Shown: positions 49,787-58,675, counted from the first letter of the stretch. The stretch is DNA of 64,000 bases from Pseudoalteromonas sp. GCY (GCF_016695175.1 NZ_CP068022.1:248001-312000), one strand, 5' to 3'. Numbers and translations are program-made. Notes: generated by a model not told the origin, from the letters alone.

Positions 49787-50758
49787 ATGCAATTAACATG
49801 TTTTGGCGAGATGCTTATTGATTTGTTACCTACAGGCGACGGTAGCCTTAAACCTATTGCTGGCGGCGCTCCAGCGAATGTGGCGGTAGGTTTTGCTAAA
49901 CTTGGTGGCAGTGCTCGGTTTGTGGGAGGTTTTGCTGAAGATCCCTTTTCGCTGCAATTAAAATCAACCTTGGCGTTATATGCTGTTGGAACAGAATATT
50001 GTCTATCCATAAGTGGAGCGCAAACCGCCTTGGCCATCGTCCATCTAGACGCTCAAGGAGAACGAAGCTTTTCGTTTTACCGCGACAATACCGCTGATAT
50101 CGCAATCCGCCCAAAAGACTTTGAGCATTTGCAATGGCCAGATCACGGGATATTTCATTTTTGCTCAAACACGCTTACCGATGCAGAAGTTACAAGTACC
50201 ACCATAGCATTACTAAAGTCTGCTGCGGCTCATAATCAATTAATTTCATTTGATGTTAACCTGCGCTTGAATCTATGGCAGGACTTATCTTGCTTATCCG
50301 AACGTATAGAAGCTTGCTACCCTTATGTCGACATATTAAAAGTAAGTAAAGATGAGCTGAGATATCTTGCTGAAGAAAAGAACATGGGCGAAGCTAGCTA
50401 TTTAGATTGGTTACTTAGTGTCGGCGTACAAGCGGTGATCTCAAGCGATGGGCCAAATCCTTGCAGTGTATTAACAGCTAAAGACTTTTATTCCGTCGCC
50501 TCTCCTACTATTGATGCGGTTGATACAACCGGCGCTGGGGATAGCTTAATGGCAGGGTTTCTATTTCAACTCAGCCAACATGGGATCTCAAAAGATACGC
50601 TAGTGCAAAACTTCCCAACCGTAAAAAAGGCACTTAGCTTTGCTGTGAAATGCGGTGCGTTTACTTGTGAACACAAAGGTGTAATGCCCTTTATGCCAAC
50701 GCTTATAGATGTGTCTGAACGGTTTTCTTCCTTCAACCCTGAGGCTTTGTTGGGTTAA
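49787..50758 (+). CDS. PfkB-family fructokinase
   Basis: A 323-residue ribokinase-fold sugar kinase: GEMLIDLLPTGDG at the N terminus, GGAPANVAVGFAKLGGSARF (PfkB signature 1) and DAVDTTGAGDSLMAGFLFQL (signature 2, catalytic Asp in GAGDS). It phosphorylates fructose released by sucrose phosphorylase. GAGGT precedes the ATG and it follows the receptor by 15 bases in one operon. The Shewanella counterpart is called ScrK. Confidence 0.93.
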   Translation: MQLTCFGEMLIDLLPTGDGSLKPIAGGAPANVAVGFAKLGGSARFVGGFAEDPFSLQLKSTLALYAVGTEYCLSISGAQTALAIVHLDAQGERSFSFYRDNTADIAIRPKDFEHLQWPDHGIFHFCSNTLTDAEVTSTTIALLKSAAAHNQLISFDVNLRLNLWQDLSCLSERIEACYPYVDILKVSKDELRYLAEEKNMGEASYLDWLLSVGVQAVISSDGPNPCSVLTAKDFYSVASPTIDAVDTTGAGDSLMAGFLFQLSQHGISKDTLVQNFPTVKKALSFAVKCGAFTCEHKGVMPFMPTLIDVSERFSSFNPEALLG

Positions 50759-50766
50759 TACCTAAA

Positions 50767-50793
50767 GCGGGAAAAGGCTTTCCCGCAGTTTTA
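50767..50793 (+). terminator. Rho-independent terminator of the receptor-fructokinase operon
   Basis: GCGGGAAA pairs with TTTCCCGC around AGGC and is followed by AGTTTTATT. It lies eight bases after the kinase stop codon. Confidence 0.85.
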
Positions 50794-50809
50794 TTATAAA
50801 AGTCGAGAC

Positions 50810-51181
50810 TTAGAACCCTGTTTCATAGTCAATATGAGCAGAGTTTGTCGTCTCGTATGTACCGTCAGTATAAAGAATAGTTGCAGTCGCATTGTACTGA
50901 CGATAAGCACGAATGGTCATGTTACACGTCGTACCACCGCTGCAGCTCGCATCACCATTCCAAATTACTTTACTAATCGCTTTAGTGGCATTTGCGATAT
51001 AGAACTTACCAGAAGTTGAATTACCGAAAGAAAAATCAATTCCAGAACAATAGCTAGTATTGTTACCCCACACATTACCGCCTGATTTCACGTTCAACGA
51101 GCATTTTAAATCTGCCGCTTGCGAACTAAAAGACAGACCACCTAGTACAACCAATACTGAAGCAATTAATGTTGATTTCAT
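50810..51181 (-). CDS. Small secreted cysteine protein A (paralogue pair)
   Basis: A 123-residue protein with a signal peptide (ending SFSSQA-ADLKC) and a mature part of about 100 residues containing four cysteines: LKC, SYC, and the pair in WNGDASCSGGTTCNM. These probably form disulfides outside the cytoplasm. It is a paralogue of the next gene (shared SGKFYIANATKAISKVIWNG-like core). I do not recognise a family. It is the second gene of a two-gene minus-strand unit. Confidence 0.75.
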   Translation of the reverse strand: MKSTLIASVLVVLGGLSFSSQAADLKCSLNVKSGGNVWGNNTSYCSGIDFSFGNSTSGKFYIANATKAISKVIWNGDASCSGGTTCNMTIRAYRQYNATATILYTDGTYETTNSAHIDYETGF

Positions 51182-51218
51182 TATTATTTCCTTTAATTAA
51201 GAATAAGTTAAGTAACTT

Positions 51219-51587
51219 TTAGTGACCAGTTTCATACGAGATACGTGATACATTCGTTTCTTCGTATGTGCCATCTTTGTATAAAATAGTCGCCGTTGCT
51301 GTATGTGTTTGATATGCATAAACCGTGAGTGCACATTCAACACCACCAGAACAGCTAGCATCACCATTCCAAATCACTTTATTAATCGGTTTGCTGATAT
51401 TCGTTAAGTAAAACTTACCAGTTGTCGAGTTGCCAAATGAGAAGTCCATACCAAAGCAGGTTTGTCCGTTACCGATGACGTTACCACCTCTTTTCACTTG
51501 TAGGTCGCAATTCAACTCAGTTGCGCCAGCGCTGCAGGTACCAACTAATGCAATAGCTGCAAGTATCTTAGTTATTTTTTGTTTCAT
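51219..51587 (-). CDS. Small secreted cysteine protein B (paralogue pair)
   Basis: A 122-residue protein with a signal peptide (ending GTCSAGATELNC). The mature part aligns along its whole length with protein A: four cysteines in the same places, shared GGNV, DFSFGNSTTGKFY, KVIWNGDASCSGG and the near-identical ends (TILYKDGTYEETN... SYETGH against YETTN... DYETGF). The two arose by tandem duplication. Function is unknown; an all-beta, extracellular or periplasmic role is likely. Confidence 0.75.
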   Translation of the reverse strand: MKQKITKILAAIALVGTCSAGATELNCDLQVKRGGNVIGNGQTCFGMDFSFGNSTTGKFYLTNISKPINKVIWNGDASCSGGVECALTVYAYQTHTATATILYKDGTYEETNVSRISYETGH

Positions 51588-51797
51588 CTTGCTATCCTTA
51601 TATTTGTTATATTAACAACCAAGAAACCTTGGTTAAAAATAAAGCTACACAATAAAAATAAAAATTCAATTGTTTTAACCCATAAAAAACATAAAATTCA
51701 CAAAAGGTTCAGAATGCATTAAATCGAGCAAGTTCATGGAAATTGGTATAAACGGTGAAGGGACAAGCTATAGAGATTATCGAAATAATAGACTAAA

Positions 51798-51899
51798 TAA
51801 AAAAAGGCCGCAGCGGCGGCCAAACACATCATGGGTAAAACAATGAAGGGATGTAAGTGTGAATACACGAGTCATTCTATGTGAATAATCATAAATTAA
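51798..51899 (-). ncRNA. Candidate small RNA (about 100 nt) ending at an orphan minus-strand terminator
   Basis: A strong minus-strand terminator (51797-51822: GGCCGC/GCGGCC around CGCT, then seven T) has no annotated minus-strand gene before it; the gene to the right (DMT transporter) is on the plus strand. A perfect TATAAT (51906-51911, minus) lies about 85 bases upstream. Together they define a transcript of about 100 nt. A 63-codon frame through the region runs past the terminator and is unlikely to be a gene. Alternatively it is a leader or attenuator for the secreted-protein pair 210 bases further on. The rest of the 51588-51993 gap shows nothing. Confidence 0.4.
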
Positions 51900-51999
51900 A
51901 ATCACATTATAAAGATTGTTATCATCGCTTTTTTCGAATGGTCTATTTCTGCTACGCTCGTGATACAATCGCGAGATTAAAAACTACAACAAATTGTCT

Positions 52000-52845
52000 A
52001 TGCCATTACTTTGGATTGTTACTTTACTTTGGGCGTTCTCGTTTTCTTTGATTGGTGTCTATTTGGCAGGCCAAGTCGATGCTTGGTTTAGCGCTTTATC
52101 TAGAACCTTGCTAGCAGCAATTGTGTTTATTCCATTTTTGAAGTTGAACTCGGTGAATAAGGAGTTGATAATCAAGTTGATGGCAATCGGTGCAGTGCAG
52201 ATTGGTCTGATGTATGGCTTTTACTATCATTCTTTTTTATACCTAAGCGTACCTGAAGTGTTGCTATTCACTGTGATGACACCCATCTATATTACTGCAC
52301 TCAATGACTTACTAAACCGCTCGTTCAATGCCACCTTCTTGCTGTCTGCGCTCATAGCTATCATTGGTGCAATCACCATTAGATTTACTGAGCTTACTAG
52401 CGACTACCTTTTTGGCTTACTACTAGTACAAGGCGCAAACCTTTGCTTTGCGATAGGCCAAGTAAGTTACAAACGCTTAAGTAACCATTACCAGCTGGTA
52501 CACCATCAAAGTTTCGGTTTTTTCTTTATTGGTGCGTCCCTAGTGCTCGCCATTGGATTTATGTTATTCGGCAATCCCCAACAACTCCCAAGCACTAATC
52601 TACAATGGGGAATACTGATTTATTTAGGCTTGATTGCTTCAGGCGTAGGATATTACGTCTGGAACTTAGGACTGACCCGTGTCTCGGTGGGTGAACTCGC
52701 GGTAATGAACAATGTGCTGATCCCAGCTGGGATCATTGTCAATTTGCTGATTTGGAACCGAGAAGCTGACCTCGTTCGCCTTGGTATTGGCAGTGTCATT
52801 ATTTTTGCGGCGTTGCTCTATAGTAAAAGCGGTGCAAAAGTATAA
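52000..52845 (+). CDS. DMT-superfamily (EamA) transporter
   Basis: A 281-residue inner-membrane protein with ten hydrophobic helices in two EamA repeats (TLLWAFSFSLIGVYLAGQVD opens the first; GLLLVQGANLCFAIGQVSYK the second). It resembles the carboxylate/amino acid/amine transporter branch. The substrate is unknown. ATG 52000 is chosen over the upstream TTG. It is a single gene, convergent with the next. Confidence 0.88.
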   Translation: MPLLWIVTLLWAFSFSLIGVYLAGQVDAWFSALSRTLLAAIVFIPFLKLNSVNKELIIKLMAIGAVQIGLMYGFYYHSFLYLSVPEVLLFTVMTPIYITALNDLLNRSFNATFLLSALIAIIGAITIRFTELTSDYLFGLLLVQGANLCFAIGQVSYKRLSNHYQLVHHQSFGFFFIGASLVLAIGFMLFGNPQQLPSTNLQWGILIYLGLIASGVGYYVWNLGLTRVSVGELAVMNNVLIPAGIIVNLLIWNREADLVRLGIGSVIIFAALLYSKSGAKV

Positions 52846-52856
52846 CCCTTTTTTAC

Positions 52857-53219
52857 TTATTTACCGGGTTCGACAGAGTCAAACTCCATTTGTGAATTGA
52901 AACACGCCAACGCTTCGATATCTTGATATGGCTCTGTTGACCAACATGCTTTCCTAAAGCGCTCATACACTTCACGAAAAGGTGTACAAATTAGCTCAGA
53001 TTCATCCATCATAATACAGCTAAAGTCTTCAGACTTTATTACAATATAGAGATACTCTCTTCCGCCTTCTTCAGCAAAAAATACGGAATCCCAAAAGTAG
53101 CCTTTCTGTCGCATCTCTTCTCTCGGAAACGCGATATTATCCTGCATATAAGCTAGTAATTCATCCACTTGAGGGCGAGTATTCAAGTTTAATTTTATTT
53201 TTAGCAGTTTTGTTTCCAT
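52857..53219 (-). CDS. DUF6176 family protein
   Basis: A 120-residue soluble protein (KLLKIKLNLNTRPQVDELLA, then EGGREYLYIVIKSEDFSCIM). It matches a family of small alpha/beta proteins annotated as DUF6176, with a ferredoxin-like dimeric-barrel look. Function is unknown. It is convergent with the DMT transporter, 11 bases apart. Confidence 0.65.
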   Translation of the reverse strand: METKLLKIKLNLNTRPQVDELLAYMQDNIAFPREEMRQKGYFWDSVFFAEEGGREYLYIVIKSEDFSCIMMDESELICTPFREVYERFRKACWSTEPYQDIEALACFNSQMEFDSVEPGK

Positions 53220-53477
53220 AGAATAAGATTAACTCCTCCAACCATTAACAATTTTGGTATTGAGCAAACTTTCCTTCATTTTTTATTCCTATTTTCTACT
53301 TATCATTTTCGTAGTTACGACTATACCTAATTCCCTCAAACGGGCCCAATTATAAAATTAGTAAAATGTAACGAGCTGTGTTACCTAAGATAATCATTAA
53401 CGCCCATGAGCCAGATCTCCGGAGTTAGGTGTTTGACGAAAATTTCGTTAATATCTAGAGAAAAATAAAGTAAAAAT

Positions 53478-54422
53478 ATGATGACAAAAATCGTACAACT
53501 ATTCCCTCTTTGGGCCATTATTTGCTCAGTAACCGCCTATCTTTTTCCGACTCTATTTAGCGCGTTTAAAGGCAGTATTATTCCGTTATTAATGTTGATC
53601 ATGCTGACAATGGGTTTAACCCTCACTACAAAAGACTTTTTACGCGTGCTCGACAACAAAAAAGCCATTTGCGTTAGCGTGCTGCTTCAATTTACTGTGA
53701 TGCCGAGTGTTGCTTACTTGATTGCAACCACCATGAGCTTAGAAACTGACCTATTAATCGGTATGATTTTAGTGGGTACGGTTGCTGGCGGCACGGCAAG
53801 TAACGTTTTGTGTTATCTCGCCAAAGGAGATGTCGCGTTATCGATTTCTATGACCGCGATTAGTACTTTACTCGGCGTGTTCTTAACGCCACTACTAACC
53901 ACATTGATGATAGGCCAGGTGGTTGATATTCAGTTTTCTGATATGTTGATCAGCCTGCTAAAAATTGTGCTATTTCCTGTGGCTGTGGGCGTTGCTTTCA
54001 ATACCTTGCTTGCCAAGCCACTGGCGCATTCTGTTATCAAAACAACTCCGATACTGCCTTTACTTTCAATGCTTTCAATCGTTTTTATCATTGCGGTGAT
54101 CGTTGCTCTTAATCAACCAAAACTTCAAAGCATCGGGCTCGTTATGCTGGTTGCCGTGATCCTGCATAATACTACAGGGCTACTTTTGGGCTATTTCATT
54201 CCAAAACGGCTCGGTTTTGACGAGAAGGTATGTCGCACCATGGCCTTTGAGGTGGGTATGCAAAACTCGGGGCTTGCTGTTGCGCTTGCCATGAAGTTCT
54301 TTACTCCTGCAGCGGCCGTAGCAGGTACCCTATTTTCTATTTGGCATAATGTCAGTGGCTCAATATTAGCAGGAATATGGAGACGAAGCGCCACCAGCTC
54401 ATCTGATAACAATAAAGCCTAA
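53478..54422 (+). CDS. Bile acid:sodium symporter (BASS) family transporter
   Basis: A 314-residue inner-membrane protein with nine to ten helices and the BASS motifs: MLTMGLTLTTKDF, VGTVAGGTASNVLCYLAKGDVALS-type segment (here split around residue 100) and FEVGMQNSGLAVALAMKFF. The family imports organic anions such as pantoate or other keto acids with sodium. The substrate is not evident. It is a single gene convergent with the GNAT gene; about 250 bases upstream show no other feature. Confidence 0.9.
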   Translation: MMTKIVQLFPLWAIICSVTAYLFPTLFSAFKGSIIPLLMLIMLTMGLTLTTKDFLRVLDNKKAICVSVLLQFTVMPSVAYLIATTMSLETDLLIGMILVGTVAGGTASNVLCYLAKGDVALSISMTAISTLLGVFLTPLLTTLMIGQVVDIQFSDMLISLLKIVLFPVAVGVAFNTLLAKPLAHSVIKTTPILPLLSMLSIVFIIAVIVALNQPKLQSIGLVMLVAVILHNTTGLLLGYFIPKRLGFDEKVCRTMAFEVGMQNSGLAVALAMKFFTPAAAVAGTLFSIWHNVSGSILAGIWRRSATSSSDNNKA

Positions 54423-54431
54423 TATCAAAGG

Positions 54432-54875
54432 TTAGGCTTTTTGTAATTGCTTATAAAAGTGAATTTTGCAATCCAATGAGCCGTTGATTTGTTCACATTT
54501 TACAATCTGGTAATCGCGGCTTATTAACATCAATAGCATGTTTTTGAATAGGTTTCTCGACTTTACTCTAATGGCACTATAGCCTTGCGCTTTGCACCAA
54601 GTTTCTTGCATCACCAACAACTGCTTGGCAATACCTTTGCCGCGATATTCGGGGATGACCGCGCCTAACCAGCTATAAAACTCGTTGTTTAGTAGTTCGT
54701 GGCCCAGCTTATATCCAACAGGCTTGCCTTGCGCGTACGCCACCAGCAATAAATGTTGTTTATCTCGCAGCTTGTCTACGACTTCCTCACCCTTTCTTGG
54801 TGTGGCAAATTCAGGAATTTGGTTTTCTATCGCAAGGAGGTCATCTATCGAGCCGACTTTATATTCTAGATTCAT
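54432..54875 (-). CDS. GNAT-family N-acetyltransferase
   Basis: A 147-residue acetyltransferase with the acetyl-CoA motif VIPEYRGKGIAKQLLVMQE (R-G-K-G-I-A) and a preceding strand HELLNNEFYSWLGAVI. Its start overlaps the stop of the upstream S66 peptidase by four bases (ATGA), so the two are translationally coupled. The acceptor is unknown; coupling to a peptidase of the microcin-C-immunity type may hint at detoxification of peptide-like compounds, which is inference. Confidence 0.88.
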   Translation of the reverse strand: MNLEYKVGSIDDLLAIENQIPEFATPRKGEEVVDKLRDKQHLLLVAYAQGKPVGYKLGHELLNNEFYSWLGAVIPEYRGKGIAKQLLVMQETWCKAQGYSAIRVKSRNLFKNMLLMLISRDYQIVKCEQINGSLDCKIHFYKQLQKA

Positions 54876-55903
54876 ATTAATGTCTGTGTAATTGAAAAGG
54901 TATCGCCGTATGTCACTTCGGCATATGCGCCGTTAATAAGCGTTAAATTCGGCGCTTGATGGCCTATATCCACATCGTACAGCACAGGGAAATCACAACC
55001 AGTAAAGACTTTTTGCAATGCATCTAGGTGCGTCCAGTCGCTATCTTTTGCCAGAGGCTCTGGATTTCGACCAATCAAAACTCCAGCGACTTTCGAGAAC
55101 CAACCTCGTAATTTAATACTTTGCAGCGCACGATAGTATGCCGCTGGCGGCATTTCGCCATTTTCAAAATATAAGATAATTGACTCATCAGGGTGCGCCT
55201 GTGAAAAAGCGTCCAGATCAAAATATTCCGTACCAGCCAATAGCATGTGAATATCCAAACAGCCGCCTAATAATCGACCAGCAAACTGCTGCCGATGATT
55301 GCCATTAGCCAAAATACGCCATTGAGTCCTCGCGGACAAGTTAAATCCAGCATCGGGAAAATCAACAAAATTGAGTGGCTCAGCTTCAAAATGTGTCGAG
55401 GGAAATTGCGTAAAAGAGTCATTAGGCGCACACCTCAAATGGTCAAAAAGTCCAACCGTTAATGCGTCTTGTTGATGGGCATTTAATTGCATAAGGTTAG
55501 TCGCATGCACGCTTGCCCAGCCTAGTTTGCAAGTCACTGCGCTCAGCAAAGTGCTGACATCAGAGAAACCGATGAGCCATTTTGGCTGAGCATGCGCCAA
55601 CTTTTCCCAATTAAGTAAAGTCAGTAAATCCATTGCGATTGCACCGCCCCATGGCGGCATAATCGCGTCTATTGTGTCATCGAGTAAGTATCCCATAAGC
55701 TCATTAGCACGGGTTTTGACATCCGCGCTAACGTAGTTGTGGTTATCTCGCAGGCATTCACCAACCACGAGTTCAAAACCTTGTTGCGCGAGATAACCCA
55801 AAGCGTTGTCTAATCTCGCGTGCATAGCAGCAGGTACGCCCGCTGAGAATGCCGTGATCGCAATTTTACTGCCCGCTTTCAACGGTTTGGGATACTTCAT
55901 CAT
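54872..55903 (-). CDS. S66-family LD-carboxypeptidase / MccF-like serine peptidase
   Basis: A 343-residue cytosolic serine peptidase of family S66, which has two clans: LD-carboxypeptidases of murein recycling and MccF-type microcin-C immunity peptidases. Features are AITAFSAGVPAAMHARLDNA at the start, the GGAIAMDLL region, and IGFSDVSTLLSAVTCKLG carrying the nucleophile Ser; catalytic Glu and His lie later (GRLLGGCLDI, VDIGHQAPNL). The long insert and the microcin-type ends favour the MccF branch over LdcA, but this is uncertain. It is coupled to a GNAT gene. Confidence 0.85.
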   Translation of the reverse strand: MMKYPKPLKAGSKIAITAFSAGVPAAMHARLDNALGYLAQQGFELVVGECLRDNHNYVSADVKTRANELMGYLLDDTIDAIMPPWGGAIAMDLLTLLNWEKLAHAQPKWLIGFSDVSTLLSAVTCKLGWASVHATNLMQLNAHQQDALTVGLFDHLRCAPNDSFTQFPSTHFEAEPLNFVDFPDAGFNLSARTQWRILANGNHRQQFAGRLLGGCLDIHMLLAGTEYFDLDAFSQAHPDESIILYFENGEMPPAAYYRALQSIKLRGWFSKVAGVLIGRNPEPLAKDSDWTHLDALQKVFTGCDFPVLYDVDIGHQAPNLTLINGAYAEVTYGDTFSITQTLI

Positions 55904-55923
55904 GATTTCCGTTATTTTTTTGC

Positions 55924-57294
55924 TTATCCTACCTGAATTTCCGCTTTTGCATACTTTAAATTCTCCCGTTTCGGGCGAGCGATCAAGTATAGAAAGGTTA
56001 ACGGCCCCAAGCGTCCAATCAGCATTAAAAAGATGATTACCGCTTCACCGGGTTCAGACAATGAGCCCGTGATCCCTCGAGACAAGCCAACCGTGCCTAA
56101 TGCCGACACGGCTTCAAACGTGATATCCGTTAAATTTGCCTGCTCGGTAATCGTTAAAATAAGGGTTGCCAGCATCACGGTAAAAAAGTACACCACGGTG
56201 AGACTAAGCGCCTTAAATACCGTTTCAGGCGAGATCTGTCTGTGTCCGATAGCGACTTGATCTCTGCGTCTCAGATAAGCGTAAGTTGCCATTAATAGCA
56301 CCACCACCGTGGTTATTTTAAGACCACTGGCGGTACTCATAGAGCCGCCCCCTATTATCATTAACCAAATGGTCAGCACGGTACTTTCGTCATTCACCAG
56401 CGCAAAGTCGATACTGTTAAAGCCCGCTGTCCGTGGCGTCACCGCTTGCATCCAGGCGGTGATCACTTGCTCAGACAACGGCAGGTTTCCAAGGGTCTCT
56501 GGGTTATTTGCTTCAAAAAGCCAAAATAAGCTAAATGCCAGCACATTTAACACCGCTGTTGCTATCAAGACTAACTTAGTGGCAGATCCAAACCGGCTCC
56601 AACGGCGTCTTTTCACTACATCCATCAACACCACAAATCCAAGTCCGCCAATCACAAATAACCCTGATATCACAAGATTAACGACCCAATCACCACGAAA
56701 ACTGGTTAGGCTGTCATCATGCAATGCAAATCCCGCATTGTTAAAAGCCGAAATAGTGTAGAAGAAGCTTTGCATTATCGCATCACCAAGCGGTAGCGTT
56801 TGATACCAATGGGCAAGCAAAATGGTAAACCCAATCGATTCGATGATCAGCGCATAAACTAATACGCATTTGGCTGTATCAACCAACTGATCAAATCGAG
56901 CAATGCCAAAGCTTTCCTTTGCGATAAGTTGTTTACTAATGTCCATTTGCTGCCCCATCCCCCGCAGCACCACAACCGTAATGGTCATAAACCCCAGTCC
57001 ACCGATTTGAATAAGACTGGCAATAACGAGATGGCCAAAGGTCGTAAAATCATTTGGCGTACTCAATACGGCAAGTCCTGTCACCGTTACCGCGGAAGTT
57101 GCAGTAAATAACGCTTGCATCACGTTGATGTCTTGGGTGTGTGCTATCGGTAGCAACAGCAACATAGTACCTAAAGCTATCAGCCCGCAAAACCCAATAA
57201 ACAGAACTGCTGGGGGGCTTAACCTCAGCGGCTTTTTGTGGGCTTTGGGCTTGCTATTTGGATAGGGGTAATAGTGGGGACTCCATGTTTTCAT
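55924..57294 (-). CDS. ktrB: KtrB/TrkH-type potassium transporter subunit
   Basis: A 456-residue inner-membrane K+ channel-like subunit. The four pore loops are visible with their filter glycines: TVTGLAVLST, FNNAGFALHDD, PRTAGFNSID and GTVGLSRGITG. Length and the short N terminus suit KtrB (about 455 residues) better than TrkH. It is the last gene of the kinase-regulator-ktrA-ktrB operon, overlapping the ktrA stop by one base. Uptake is gated by the KtrA ring and may be sodium-dependent as in Vibrio. Confidence 0.93.
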   Translation of the reverse strand: MKTWSPHYYPYPNSKPKAHKKPLRLSPPAVLFIGFCGLIALGTMLLLLPIAHTQDINVMQALFTATSAVTVTGLAVLSTPNDFTTFGHLVIASLIQIGGLGFMTITVVVLRGMGQQMDISKQLIAKESFGIARFDQLVDTAKCVLVYALIIESIGFTILLAHWYQTLPLGDAIMQSFFYTISAFNNAGFALHDDSLTSFRGDWVVNLVISGLFVIGGLGFVVLMDVVKRRRWSRFGSATKLVLIATAVLNVLAFSLFWLFEANNPETLGNLPLSEQVITAWMQAVTPRTAGFNSIDFALVNDESTVLTIWLMIIGGGSMSTASGLKITTVVVLLMATYAYLRRRDQVAIGHRQISPETVFKALSLTVVYFFTVMLATLILTITEQANLTDITFEAVSALGTVGLSRGITGSLSEPGEAVIIFLMLIGRLGPLTFLYLIARPKRENLKYAKAEIQVG

Positions 57295-57950
57295 TACGCC
57301 CCCAATTTTAACGCGATAGAATTTAACGCTTTTAACTGACCGTTGAGGATCACTTTATCATCTTCGTTTATCAAAAATGACTCAGCCGGATTGGTATAAC
57401 ACGCTTTGCCGCGCTGCACTAACACAGCCTTGATTTCGCCCTTTGCACGCTTTAATAGCGTCGCCAAAGACTGTCCGCAGCTTAATTTATTCACGATGAC
57501 TTCCACCATGTAAAAGCCATGCCCCAACTGCATATATTGATTGACCATGGGGTAGTTTAGTGTTTGTGCAACCTTGATCCCCATTTCTTCCTCAGGGTGG
57601 ATCACACGTGTTACGCCTAAACGGGATAAAATTGTATGATGCGCTTCTGAGCTGGCCTTAACCCAAATTTGCTCAACGCCTAAGTTCTTTAGCGACAGTA
57701 CACATAAAATGCTCGCTTCTAGGTTTTCACCAATGGCGACCAGTACCGCTTTGCTTCTCGTAATATCTAGTTGGCGTAATGCCGTTTCATCGGTCGCATC
57801 CAAAGAGGTGGCATAATCAATATGCTCAACAACTTGGTTCACCACACGTTCGCGACTATCTACCCCTATCACTTTGTTTCCAAGCCGCTTTAATTCCAAA
57901 CAAGCCGCAAAACCAAATCGACCTAAACCAATAACTACAAATTGTGCCAT
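57294..57950 (-). CDS. ktrA: KtrA/TrkA-type regulatory subunit (RCK)
   Basis: A 218-residue cytosolic RCK protein: Rossmann core FVVIGLGRFGFAACLELKRLG with the acidic strand end GVDSRE, and a C-terminal RCK_C domain (AVLVQRGKACYTNPAESFLI). It binds ATP/ADP and gates KtrB. It follows the response-regulator gene by 20 bases and overlaps ktrB by one base. Confidence 0.94.
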   Translation of the reverse strand: MAQFVVIGLGRFGFAACLELKRLGNKVIGVDSRERVVNQVVEHIDYATSLDATDETALRQLDITRSKAVLVAIGENLEASILCVLSLKNLGVEQIWVKASSEAHHTILSRLGVTRVIHPEEEMGIKVAQTLNYPMVNQYMQLGHGFYMVEVIVNKLSCGQSLATLLKRAKGEIKAVLVQRGKACYTNPAESFLINEDDKVILNGQLKALNSIALKLGA

Positions 57951-57970
57951 AACAACCTCTATATACTCCG

Positions 57971-58675
57971 TTATGAGAAATGCTTATTGAGCGGTAAAAG
58001 TAAAAACCGATAACCAACCCCGGGCTCAGTTTCTATGATTTTTGGTGTAGCAGCATCGTCACTGAGTTTCTTACGTAACTGGCTGATCACAATCCGTAAA
58101 TAGTGACTATCTTCCACATGGCTTTCGCCCCAAATTTGCTTTAATAAGGTTTGCTGACTGACTAATTCCTGTGCTCTTTGTGCAAGCATACTAAGTAGTG
58201 CAAATTCCTTTTTCGATAGTGCTAATGGTGCGTTATCCATAATGACTTGATGCTTTTGTAGATCTATCATTAACTTGCCATAGTCAATGGCGAGCAAGCG
58301 TTTGTTCGGTACTAAATCTCTTAATAGCACTTTGACGCGTACCACCAGCTCTTTGATGCTAAAAGGCTTCGTCAGGTAGTCGTTTGCGCCGCCCTCCAGC
58401 AGTTTAATCTTCTCAGCTTCTTGATCTCGTGCAGTTAAGATCAATACTGGTAGCTTGCTGGTTTCTCGGATCTTCTTCAAAATGCTATATCCATCAAAAT
58501 CTGGTAGCCCGAGATCTAAGATTACTAAGTCTGGCAGCTCACCTTTTAGCACCGACATGGCTTCCTTTCCGGTGCTGGCTTCCACATAATTCAGCCCTTC
58601 AGCTTTTAATGCTAAGCGGATAAAACGACGGATCTCTTCTTCATCGTCAATCAATAAAATGGTGTGAGTCATCAA
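57971..58675 (-). CDS. OmpR/PhoB-family response regulator, KdpE-like
   Basis: A 234-residue regulator: receiver domain (ILLIDDEEEIRRFIRLALKA, phospho-Asp in LVILDLGLPDFDGYSI, TAR and K-P-F motifs) and a winged-helix DNA-binding domain (LSKKEFALLSMLAQRAQELV, ISQLRKKLSDD, ETEPGVGYRF). Overall it is closest in plan to KdpE. Its start overlaps the stop of the sensor kinase by four bases. Placement directly before ktrA-ktrB implies K+-responsive control of Ktr instead of a KdpFABC pump. Confidence 0.92.
   Translation of the reverse strand: MMTHTILLIDDEEEIRRFIRLALKAEGLNYVEASTGKEAMSVLKGELPDLVILDLGLPDFDGYSILKKIRETSKLPVLILTARDQEAEKIKLLEGGANDYLTKPFSIKELVVRVKVLLRDLVPNKRLLAIDYGKLMIDLQKHQVIMDNAPLALSKKEFALLSMLAQRAQELVSQQTLLKQIWGESHVEDSHYLRIVISQLRKKLSDDAATPKIIETEPGVGYRFLLLPLNKHFS

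Noticed and set aside
51777..51968. 63-codon minus-strand frame
   Set aside because: It runs through a strong terminator hairpin and its T-tract, which is incompatible with a normal gene; its inner start is better seen as part of a possible sRNA or leader.
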